A stretch of DNA of 33,353 nucleotides. Origin: CAYVUM01 sp964619055. GTDB taxonomy: Bacteria; Pseudomonadota; Alphaproteobacteria; Rhodospirillales; Defluviicoccaceae. The notes beneath the pieces are model-generated. The model was not told where the DNA came from. It ran no database searches and worked only from the letters and a program-made list of their open reading frames with translations. Within the stretch, counting starts at the first letter, position 1; every line of letters starts with the position of its first letter. Positions 8,601 through 15,896 of this stretch are shown here, in pieces. Location of the stretch: NCBI GenBank assembly GCA_964619055.1, contig CAZUDB010000040.1, positions 1 through 33,353 of the forward strand, read 5' to 3'. The translations under genes were made by a program, and so were the position numbers.

Positions 8601-9662
8601 GTGGATGATGGGCGAACACTCTCGGACCTGCAGTGTCCGATCCCGCTCACCGACTATCCCACGGTGACGCTTGCCCACGGCAGTGGCGGGCGGCTTACCC
8701 ATCGCCTGATCGGCGACATGTTTCTCAAAGCCTTCGACAACACTACCCTGTCAGCGCTAGGCGACGGCGCCATCATTGAGGCTGGGCCCGGCCGCTTGGC
8801 GTTCTCAACAGACTCTTTTGTCATTCACCCGTTGATGTTTCCCGGCGGCGACATTGGCTGCCTCGCCGTGAACGGCACCGTCAACGATCTCGCCATGTGC
8901 GGTGCGCGCCCGATCGCCCTATCGTGCGGGCTGATCATTGAAGAGGGGCTGGCCATGGCCGACCTGTGGCGCATTGTCCAGTCCGTCGCGAACGCAGCTC
9001 AAGCCGCAGGTGTGTCGATTGTTACGGGTGACACCAAGGTTGTCGATCGTGGCAAGGGTGATGGCCTGTTCATCAACGTCAGCGGGGTCGGCGTGGTTCC
9101 CGATGGTATCGATGTGACGCCAGCGCGGGTGCGACCGGGTGATATCATCCTGATCAACGGGCCAATCGCCGTCCACGGCATCGCCATAATGTCGGTCCGA
9201 GAAGGGCTTGCGTTCGAAACAATGCTGGAAAGCGACACGGCCCCTCTCAATGGTCTCGTCGCATCGGTGCTGGAGGCGATCGGCGCCGACCTCCACGCCA
9301 TGCGCGATCCGACCCGCGGCGGCCTCGCCAGCACGCTCAACGAAATCGCCGATCAAGCCGCTTGCAGCATTCACTTGGACGAGGCTTGCATCCCTATCGA
9401 TGACGACGTTCGCGGCGCCTGTGAGATCCTGGGTTTGGATCCACTTTACGTGGCCAACGAAGGCAAATGCTTGATGATCGTTGCGCCCGAGTCCGCTGAG
9501 GCTGCACTGACTGCGATGCGGCGCAGCCCTTACGGCCAAGCGGCTGCGGCCATCGGCACGGTGGCTGCTAAGCAGGCGGGGAGCGTTGTGTTGAAGAGTA
9601 GGATCGGCGGCGAGCGCATCGTCGACGTGCTGACAGGTGATCCGTTACCGCGGATCTGTTGA
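8601..9662 (+). CDS. hypE: Hydrogenase maturation protein HypE (carbamoyl dehydratase)
   Basis: Encodes 353 residues with a GTG start. Two in-frame stops lie between hypD and this codon (8556 and 8562), and GCGGAG about 10 nt upstream is a plausible ribosome binding site, so GTG 8601 is the best start. The N-terminus reads TLAHGSGG, the PurM/AIR-synthase-like ATP-binding signature of HypE. The C-terminus ends PRIC, whose last cysteine carries the carbamoyl group from HypF and is dehydrated to thiocyanate with ATP. HypE then passes cyanide to iron on HypC-HypD. No hypF is present in this window, so the carbamoyl donor partner must be elsewhere. Confidence 0.95.
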   Translation: MDDGRTLSDLQCPIPLTDYPTVTLAHGSGGRLTHRLIGDMFLKAFDNTTLSALGDGAIIEAGPGRLAFSTDSFVIHPLMFPGGDIGCLAVNGTVNDLAMCGARPIALSCGLIIEEGLAMADLWRIVQSVANAAQAAGVSIVTGDTKVVDRGKGDGLFINVSGVGVVPDGIDVTPARVRPGDIILINGPIAVHGIAIMSVREGLAFETMLESDTAPLNGLVASVLEAIGADLHAMRDPTRGGLASTLNEIADQAACSIHLDEACIPIDDDVRGACEILGLDPLYVANEGKCLMIVAPESAEAALTAMRRSPYGQAAAAIGTVAAKQAGSVVLKSRIGGERIVDVLTGDPLPRIC

Positions 9663-9705
9663 CGCGGCCGCCGCCATCGGTACCGGGCAGCAGGAGGGCG
9701 AGACT

Positions 9706-10566
9706 ATGTGCACAGTCTGCGGATGCGGAACAACCACACTAAAGGTCGACGGAGAATTGCCGGCACACACCGACCATTACCACGATCACCACCATCATCA
9801 CGGTAGCCATGGCCCGTCCGCTCACCGCCCCTCTCCGGACCACGCCCACGCACCGGGCCTTAGCGATGCCCGCAAGGTCGAGATCGAGGAAAGTCTGTTC
9901 GCGGAGAATGATCGCTTCGCTGCCGCAAACCGGCAGTTACTCGCCGCGGGCGACGTTGTCGCTCTCAACTTGATGTCAGGACCTGGCGCAGGGAAGACAA
10001 CGCTGCTCGAAGCGACCATCCGATCGCTTTCGCCTCGGTTGCCGATCGCTGTGATTGAGGGAGATCAGGAGACCGCCAACGATGCCGAGCGCATTCGCGC
10101 CACTGGCATTCCCGCCGTCCAGATCAACACCGGTAAGGGATGCCATTTGGATGCACACATGGTGGGACATGCTTTGGACCAGATGCCCATTCCGACGGGC
10201 GGCATTCTCTTCATCGAAAACGTCGGCAACTTGGTCTGCCCCGCCGGCTTCGACCTAGGCGAAGCCATCAAGGTCGTGATCTTGTCGGTGACGGAGGGCG
10301 ACGACAAACCGCTCAAGTATCCGGACATGTTCGCCGCTGCTGACGTGATAATCGTGAGCAAGTGCGACTTGCTTCCCCACGTTGACTTCGATGTGGATCG
10401 CTGCGTCGAGTTCGTCCGTCGCGTCCGCCCTGATATTCACGCGATCCAGATCTCGGCCCGATCGGGCGATGGTATGGCGGAATGGCTCAGCTGGCTGGAA
10501 ACGGGCATCCGTTCCCGTGCAGCCACCGCGGTCCACGATCCTCTATCGGGCGCCGACGTCGCGTAG
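9706..10566 (+). CDS. hypB: Hydrogenase nickel incorporation GTPase HypB
   Basis: The chosen start ATG 9706 has a strong AGGAGGGCGAG ribosome binding site and gives the family N-terminus MCTVCGCG (high-affinity nickel CxxCGC motif). A longer reading from 9637 would overlap hypE and has no support. The protein has 286 residues. Residues 21-48 form a histidine-rich stretch (HDHHHHHGSHG) typical of nickel-storing HypB. The P-loop GPGAGKTT is at 92-99. Later motifs include EGDQET, NVGNLVCPAGFDLGE with the metal-site cysteine, and the SKCDL base-recognition site. HypB delivers nickel to the hydrogenase large subunit together with HypA, which is not in this window. It is the last gene of the run and is followed by a strong terminator. 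Confidence 0.96.
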   Translation: MCTVCGCGTTTLKVDGELPAHTDHYHDHHHHHGSHGPSAHRPSPDHAHAPGLSDARKVEIEESLFAENDRFAAANRQLLAAGDVVALNLMSGPGAGKTTLLEATIRSLSPRLPIAVIEGDQETANDAERIRATGIPAVQINTGKGCHLDAHMVGHALDQMPIPTGGILFIENVGNLVCPAGFDLGEAIKVVILSVTEGDDKPLKYPDMFAAADVIIVSKCDLLPHVDFDVDRCVEFVRRVRPDIHAIQISARSGDGMAEWLSWLETGIRSRAATAVHDPLSGADVA

Positions 10567-10594
10567 TCGCTGTCGGACGTCAAGCCGAGTTGGT

Positions 10595-10626
10595 GCGAGG
10601 AGGGCATTCTGCTCCCTCCTCGCTTT
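10595..10626 (+). terminator. Intrinsic terminator after hypB
   Basis: Perfect 10-bp stem GCGAGGAGGG / CCCTCCTCGC with a 9-nt loop, followed by TTTG. It lies 28 bp after the hypB stop and before the end of the convergent prpE gene. Confidence 0.75.
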
Positions 10627-10657
10627 GCCATCCAAGGTCAACCGGAATTGTGCACGC

Positions 10658-12571
10658 TTAAGAGGCCGCGCGAGACTTTGCGTAGCCGATCCCTTCTAGG
10701 GCGCCTGTGATTTCATCCAGGATCGCCGGATCATCGATTGTGGCCGGCATTTTCCACGGTTCGTTGTCGGCGATTTTCTGAATCGTTCCGCGAAGGATCT
10801 TGCCGGAGCGGGTTTTTGGCAGGCGGTCGACGACCACGGCGGTCTTGAACGCCGCAACCGGGCCGATCTTCTCGCGCACCAACGCCACAACTTCCAAGCA
10901 GATCTCCTCGTGAGACCGGCTAACCCCAGCCTTAAGGCAGACGAAGCCGACGGGAAGTTGGCCCTTGAATGAGTCGGCCACACCGACAACAGCACACTCG
11001 GCAACGTCCGGATGCTGGGCCAGCACTTCCTCCATGCCGCCCGTGGACAACCGATGACCAGCCACATTAATCACGTCGTCGGTTCGGGCCATGATGTAGA
11101 CATAGCCGTCGTCATCGATCATGCCGGCATCAGCGGTGTTGTAGTAACCGGCGAACTCGTTCAGATAGGAGCTCAAATAACGCTCATCATTGTTGTACAA
11201 GGTGGGCAAGGTGCCGGGCGGCAGCGGCAATTTGACGCAGATCGTGCCGATCTGGTCTGGCGGCACTTGGTGGCCGTTCTCGTCCAAAACTTGGACGTTC
11301 CAACCTGGCACCGGCTTAGTCGGCGAGCCCGCTTTGACCGGAAGAGGTTCTAGTCCCATGCAGTTGGCAGCGATGGCCCAACCGGTCTCCGTTTGCCACC
11401 AGTGATCGATCACCGGGCGGTCCAGCGCGTTCTCCGCCCAATGAAGCGTGTCGGGATCGGTCCGCTCGCCGGCCAGGAACAGTATCTTGAAGTGGCTTAG
11501 ATCATAGTTGCCCATGAGCTGAGCATTGGGATCCTCGCGTTTGATGGCGCGAAAGGCCGTTGGCGCCGTAAAGAGAGCCTTGACCTTGTGCTCATTGATG
11601 ACCCGCCAGAAGGCACCGGCATCAGGCGTTCCCACCGGCTTGCCCTCGTAAACGATCGTGGTTGCCCCGTAGATAAGGGGTGCATAGCAGATGTAGGAGT
11701 GACCGACGACCCAGCCCACATCGGAAGCAGCCCAGAACACCTCACCCGGATCGATGTCGTAAATGTTCTTCATGGTCCAGTGCAACGCGACCAGATGGCC
11801 GCCGTTGTCGCGCACAACGCCCTTAGGCTGACCGGTCGTTCCCGACGTATAGAGAATGTACAGCGGGTCCGTGGCAGCCACCTCCACACAATCGGCGGGC
11901 GTGGCATTGGCCACTTCGGCTTCCCAGTCCAGGTCGAAGCCGGGCTTGAGCGCAGCTGGTTTCTGCGGGCGCTGCAGGATAATGGTCTTCTCTGGCTTCG
12001 TCTCCGACAGCTCAATGGCACCATCGAGCAGAGGCTTGTAATCGATAACCCGATTGACCTCGATCCCGCAGGAGGCGGACACCACCACCTTTGGCTTGGC
12101 ATCATTGATCCGAACGGCCAATTCGTTGGCGGCGAACCCGCCGAACACCACCGAATGCACGGCACCGATGCGCGCGCATGCCATCATAGCAATAACTGCT
12201 TCTGCTACCATCGGCATGTAGACGATCACTCGGTCGCCCTTGGTTACGCCTTGCGCGGCAAGAACACCTGCGAACTTGGCAACGGTATCGCGCAATTCGC
12301 CGTAGGTGTATTTGCGGACAGTGTTACCCGTCACCGGGCTGTCATAGATCAGCGCAATGCGATCACCGTGGCCGGCCTCGACGTGGCGGTCGAGGGCGTT
12401 GTAGCAGGTGTTCGTGGTCGCACCCGTAAACCAGCGGTAAAATGGTTTGTTGGAGTCGTCGAGGACCCTGTCCCACCGCTTGTACCAGTGGATGGCTTCG
12501 GCGGCATCGCCCCAAAACCCTTCAGGATCGTTGATCGAGCGGTCGTAGGCCGCTTGATAGGCTCCAGTCAT
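10658..12571 (-). CDS. prpE: Propionyl-CoA synthetase (acetyl-CoA-synthetase family, AMP-forming)
   Basis: Encodes 637 residues. The AMP-binding motif YTSGTTGQPKG is at 241-251, and the C-terminal PKTRSGKILRGT carries the acyl-adenylate lysine at about 591. The segment VAGHRLSTGGMEEVLA is characteristic of the PrpE/ACSS3 branch; acetyl-CoA synthetases have a different hinge sequence. It activates propionate, and with less preference acetate, to the CoA thioester. The start ATG has a strong GGGAGGA ribosome binding site about 5 nt upstream. It diverges from another acyl-CoA synthetase gene across about 170 bp, so the two may share control. A 14-bp palindrome CCGCGT-GG-ACGCGG sits just upstream at 12610-12623. 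Confidence 0.88.
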   Translation of the reverse strand: MTGAYQAAYDRSINDPEGFWGDAAEAIHWYKRWDRVLDDSNKPFYRWFTGATTNTCYNALDRHVEAGHGDRIALIYDSPVTGNTVRKYTYGELRDTVAKFAGVLAAQGVTKGDRVIVYMPMVAEAVIAMMACARIGAVHSVVFGGFAANELAVRINDAKPKVVVSASCGIEVNRVIDYKPLLDGAIELSETKPEKTIILQRPQKPAALKPGFDLDWEAEVANATPADCVEVAATDPLYILYTSGTTGQPKGVVRDNGGHLVALHWTMKNIYDIDPGEVFWAASDVGWVVGHSYICYAPLIYGATTIVYEGKPVGTPDAGAFWRVINEHKVKALFTAPTAFRAIKREDPNAQLMGNYDLSHFKILFLAGERTDPDTLHWAENALDRPVIDHWWQTETGWAIAANCMGLEPLPVKAGSPTKPVPGWNVQVLDENGHQVPPDQIGTICVKLPLPPGTLPTLYNNDERYLSSYLNEFAGYYNTADAGMIDDDGYVYIMARTDDVINVAGHRLSTGGMEEVLAQHPDVAECAVVGVADSFKGQLPVGFVCLKAGVSRSHEEICLEVVALVREKIGPVAAFKTAVVVDRLPKTRSGKILRGTIQKIADNEPWKMPATIDDPAILDEITGALEGIGYAKSRAAS

Positions 12572-12609
12572 GGTTCCTCCCAGTCACTCGGACGGCTTTT
12601 TTAAAGCGA

Positions 12610-12623
12610 CCGCGTGGACGCGG
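12610..12623. promoter_or_regulatory. Palindrome in the divergent prpE / acyl-CoA synthetase spacer
   Basis: CCGCGT-GG-ACGCGG is a perfect 6-2-6 inverted repeat about 40 bp upstream of the prpE start. Its position between two divergent acyl-CoA ligase genes would suit an operator. The regulator is unknown, and in GC-rich DNA such short repeats can arise by chance. Confidence 0.25.
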
Positions 12624-12742
12624 CCGGCAGCTGACGCGGCTGGAGTGTGGGGCAAATCCGCCTTTCTTGCCAAGCCTGAATGTGCGACACAGTCGTGTTT
12701 AAAAGGCCAGAAAGAACATGTGCATTGGGAGGTTATCTGAAA

Positions 12743-14395
12743 ATGTCACGAGCTGCCGACTCGTCAAATCCGTTCGAAACCGGGCTTGATCGCAATGCAG
12801 CCAATTACGCGCCGCTGACGCCGCTTGGCTTCATTGAGCGCTCGGCCGCCGTTTACCCCGACCACTTGGCCGTAGTTTACGGTGATCGTCGCTACACTTG
12901 GTCAGAGACCTACGCCCGTTGCCGCCGGCTGGCATCCGCTCTGCAAAAGCACGGCATCGGCGTTGGCGACGCGGTGGCGGTCATGTCCATGAACACCCCT
13001 GAGCTTTACGAAGCCCATTTCGGCGTTCCGATGGCGGGCGCCGTGCTCAATGCGCTCAACACCCGCCTTGATGCGGCCGCTCTCGCGTTCATTTTGCAGC
13101 ACGGCGAAGCCAAGGTCCTGATTACGGATCGGGAGTTTTCGTCGACGATGTCGAAGGCGTTGAGCGAGATTGATCGTGAGCTTCTGATCATCGATATCGA
13201 CGACGACCAAGCCGCGACGCAAGGACCGCCCCTCGGGACGCTCGACTACGAGGCACTGCTGGCCGAGGGCGACCCCGAATTCGGGTGGTCGCCGCCCGAC
13301 GACGAATGGCGAGCCATCAGCCTCAACTACACGTCCGGAACCACAGGCGATCCCAAAGGTGTCGTTTATCACCATCGGGGCGCCTACCTGCTTAGCCTTG
13401 GCAACGTGATTTCCTGGCAGATGCCGCATCATCCGGTCTATCTGTGGACCTTGCCCATGTTCCACTGCAACGGCTGGTGCTTTCCATGGACGCTCGCGGC
13501 TGTGGCCGGCACATCCGTGTGCAGCCGCGCCGTCTCGAGCCGGGTGGTATTTGATGCCATCGCCGATAACGGGGTCACGCACTTCTGCGGCGCGCCAATC
13601 GTGCTGAACATGGTCATCAATGCCGCCGAGAGCGAACGCCGCGAGTTCGATCACATCGTCAGCGTCATGACGGCGGCGGCACCGCCACCTGCGTCGACCT
13701 TGGAACGGATGCAGCGTCAGGGCTTCCAGGTGACGCACGTGTACGGCCTAACAGAGGTATATGGTCCAGCTGTCGTATGTGCTTGGCATGATGAGTGGAA
13801 TGAACGTCCCATCGAGGAACAAGCCGCCCTCAAATCGCGTCAGGGTGTGCGCTATCCAGTGTTGGAAGGCTTAGCGGTGATCAATCCGGACACCATGAAG
13901 CCCGTGCCAGCCGATGGCGAGACCCTGGGCGAGGTCATGTTCCGGGGCAACGTGGTCATGAAGGGCTATGTGAAAAACCCGGCGACAACGGAAGCGTCCT
14001 TTGCGGGTGGCTGGTTCCATTCCGGCGACCTCGGCGTCATCCATCCCGATGGCTACATACAACTGAAAGACCGGTCCAAGGACATCATCATCTCCGGCGG
14101 AGAGAACATCTCCTCCATCGAGGTGGAGGACGTATTATATGCCCATCCGGCAGTCCTGGCCGTTGCTGTCGTTGCGAAACCGGATGACAAGTGGGGCGAG
14201 ACACCGTGTGCATTCGTCGAACTGAAACCTGATGTTGAGGCCCAAGCCGAGGATATCATCGCTTTTTGTCGGGAACGGCTGGCGCACTACAAATGCCCAC
14301 GCACGGTGATTTTCGGCGAACTTCCGAAAACATCCACTGGCAAGATTCAAAAATACCTCTTGCGCAGCCAAGCGAAAGTCGCCGATCTGTCTTAG
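12743..14395 (+). CDS. AMP-forming acyl-CoA synthetase (DmdB / medium-chain acyl-CoA ligase type)
   Basis: The start ATG 12743 is preferred over one at 12680 because GGGAGG sits 10 nt upstream and the family N-terminus (SNPFETGLDRNAANYAPLTPL) begins there. This gives 550 residues, a usual length. Motifs: YTSGTTGDPKGVVYHH (phosphate loop), YGLTEVYG, 'GWFHSGDLGVIHPDGY' and the C-terminal PKTSTGKIQK lysine. This subgroup includes 3-methylmercaptopropionyl-CoA ligases (DmdB) and medium-chain fatty acyl-CoA ligases, and the sequence alone does not settle the substrate. It diverges from prpE and is followed by a bidirectional-looking terminator. Confidence 0.82.
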   Translation: MSRAADSSNPFETGLDRNAANYAPLTPLGFIERSAAVYPDHLAVVYGDRRYTWSETYARCRRLASALQKHGIGVGDAVAVMSMNTPELYEAHFGVPMAGAVLNALNTRLDAAALAFILQHGEAKVLITDREFSSTMSKALSEIDRELLIIDIDDDQAATQGPPLGTLDYEALLAEGDPEFGWSPPDDEWRAISLNYTSGTTGDPKGVVYHHRGAYLLSLGNVISWQMPHHPVYLWTLPMFHCNGWCFPWTLAAVAGTSVCSRAVSSRVVFDAIADNGVTHFCGAPIVLNMVINAAESERREFDHIVSVMTAAAPPPASTLERMQRQGFQVTHVYGLTEVYGPAVVCAWHDEWNERPIEEQAALKSRQGVRYPVLEGLAVINPDTMKPVPADGETLGEVMFRGNVVMKGYVKNPATTEASFAGGWFHSGDLGVIHPDGYIQLKDRSKDIIISGGENISSIEVEDVLYAHPAVLAVAVVAKPDDKWGETPCAFVELKPDVEAQAEDIIAFCRERLAHYKCPRTVIFGELPKTSTGKIQKYLLRSQAKVADLS

Positions 14396-14546
14396 AGTAG
14401 CAGCCTAGCTTCATCTTGTGCTTTGAGAAGTACCGAAAAGTAATAACGCTGAGGTGCCAATAGCACCGCGGCAATCCAGGAGTGGGTGCGTGCGTCCCTC
14501 CATTCAGGTTATTAAGCAAAAAGGGCCTGTATTGCACGAACACCGA

Positions 14547-14575
14547 AAGCGAGGCACGTTTACCGTGCCTCGTTT
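14547..14575. terminator. Bidirectional terminator between the acyl-CoA synthetase and ydcH-type genes
   Basis: A 12-pair stem with one G-U pair (core CGAGGCACG / CGTGCCTCG, extended by A-T pairs) and loop TTTAC. It has an A-run on the left and TTTGATAGTATTTT on the right, so it can stop transcription from both convergent genes. It ends 16 bp before the ydcH-type stop. Confidence 0.75.
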
Positions 14576-14590
14576 GATAGTATTTTCGCG

Positions 14591-14764
14591 CTAATGCGTC
14601 GGACGGGAAAGAGTTGCAATCTCATCCTTTATTCGCAATTTCTGCTTTTTGAGCTTGACGATCTCGACGTCATCTGGATGCGGTCGTATGCTTTCGGCCG
14701 CGATGAGAGCATCGAGATTCTGATGACGGGTCTTCAGCGCATCGATCCGTTCGTCAAGGCTCAT
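14591..14764 (-). CDS. YdcH-family (DUF465) small protein
   Basis: The chosen start at 14764 gives a 57-residue protein beginning MSLDERIDALKTRHQNLDALI and has ACGGAGGGAA as ribosome binding site. A 90-residue reading from further upstream lacks support. The pattern of L/I heptads, 'PHPDDVEIVKLKKQKLRIKDEI' being the core, is typical of YdcH/DUF465 proteins, which form a short helical hairpin or coiled coil. Their function is not established. These genes are widespread and often single in alphaproteobacteria. It converges with the acyl-CoA synthetase gene. Confidence 0.8.
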   Translation of the reverse strand: MSLDERIDALKTRHQNLDALIAAESIRPHPDDVEIVKLKKQKLRIKDEIATLSRPTH

Positions 14765-14801
14765 GGCAGATTCCCTCCGTGTTTGACAATGATGTGACAT
14801 G

Positions 14802-14963
14802 CTAGCGTGTTTTTCCAGTCGCTGCCAAGCCGAAATCGACGCGAGACTTGCGCAGATGTTCAAGACCCGTATACTCCGCAGTTTTTCTGATTTCGGCCTT
14901 CTGCAACGGGGTGAGATCAGTGAGTGGAGGGTACAAAGCCGTCAATGGCTTTGGTGAACAGCA
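14802..14963 (-). pseudogene. Possible C-terminal remnant of a DapA-like lyase gene
   Basis: On the minus strand a 53-codon frame between two stops reads ...SPKPLTALYPPLTDLTPLQ then KAEIRKTAEYTGLEHLRKSR and ends at TAG 14804-14802. It has no start codon with a ribosome binding site. The 'PPLTDLTPLQKAEIR...TGL' pattern resembles the last helix region of dihydrodipicolinate-synthase/N-acetylneuraminate-lyase-like proteins. It lies 20 bp past the stop of the alpha/beta hydrolase gene in a different frame. I read it as the fossil end of a deleted gene. The resemblance is from memory of the family and not from a search. Confidence 0.35.
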
Positions 14964-14983
14964 CTAGCCAAACCGGTCGCCGG

Positions 14984-15823
14984 TTACGGTCTCAGGCGTG
15001 CCGCGAACGCCGCTAGGTCCGAGGCAAAGCGGTCCGGTTCCGCCAGATGCGGTGAGTGGTCTGCACCGTCGTAAACGATGAGGCGGGCACAGGGGATCTG
15101 CTCGGCGACGTATACGCCCGTCTCTACGCCATAGTAGTTGCTCTCAGAGCCATAGATGAGGAGCGTTGGAATGGTGATCCGTGACAACACCGGCCGCCAA
15201 TCAGCTTCGGTCAGGCTTGCCCAGATCCGGACCAATGGACCCGCGTCAAGCAGGGAGAGATAGGCGCGCAGGCGCGAAAAGCTGTCGTCCGCGGCTAGAT
15301 AGCGCTCTCGTGCCTGTTGATTGCGGCCCTCGGCGACAAGGCGCAGGACAGTTTCAACGAAATCAGTACGAGCCGCCGCCATAAACCGGACATTCCGTTC
15401 AACGGGCCAATCATAGTATATGCCAAGATGCCATGCCTCGTCAGTGACCAAGCGGGGTGATTGATCGAGCACGCACAGGCCACCAAGCCGGTCGCAGCCA
15501 TGGTGCGCTACGTATTCCCAGGCCACCAACGCGCCCATGGAATGACCAACGATTATGGGGCGAGACAAGGCGAAATGGTTGAGCAGGTCGGCTAAATCAC
15601 TCGCCATCCGCGTGACCGTAGTCGTATGAGGGTCCAAGGTCGACCGGCCGGCGTGTCCGCGGGCGTCCCAGCGATAAAGCGTGTGGCGACTTTCTAGACG
15701 CGTGACCGATTGGCGCCAAACACGATGATTGGATGCCCACTCATGAAGCAGCACGATGGGTGGTCCGATGCCGGAAACCGCTACATGGATTGGCTGACCG
15801 TCGCTGGCAGGGAAGGATTCCAT
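14984..15823 (-). CDS. Alpha/beta-fold hydrolase
   Basis: Encodes 279 residues with the usual layout: IVLLHEWASN (oxyanion-hole turn, HEW instead of the common HGG or HGW), the nucleophile elbow GHSMGA with Ser95, and the catalytic His in 'GADHSPHL' near residue 259. The position that normally holds the acid after strand 6 reads 'IYGSESNYYG', so the Asp is replaced or shifted and Glu may serve. It could be an esterase, lactonase or C-C hydrolase; the substrate is not visible. It lies 73 bp downstream of the amidotransferase gene on the same strand and may be the last gene of the LPS operon, although the spacing leaves that open. Confidence 0.8.
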   Translation of the reverse strand: MESFPASDGQPIHVAVSGIGPPIVLLHEWASNHRVWRQSVTRLESRHTLYRWDARGHAGRSTLDPHTTTVTRMASDLADLLNHFALSRPIIVGHSMGALVAWEYVAHHGCDRLGGLCVLDQSPRLVTDEAWHLGIYYDWPVERNVRFMAAARTDFVETVLRLVAEGRNQQARERYLAADDSFSRLRAYLSLLDAGPLVRIWASLTEADWRPVLSRITIPTLLIYGSESNYYGVETGVYVAEQIPCARLIVYDGADHSPHLAEPDRFASDLAAFAARLRP

Positions 15824-15896
15824 AACCTGGAGACCTTACAGGGGCTCGCCACGCTGGGCCGCGGTGCGGGTGCCGGCTGCGGTTCTGGGGCCGCTA

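Noticed and set aside
11588..12604. 338-codon plus-strand open frame opposite prpE
   Set aside because: Antisense shadow of a fully conserved gene; no domain or ribosome binding site.
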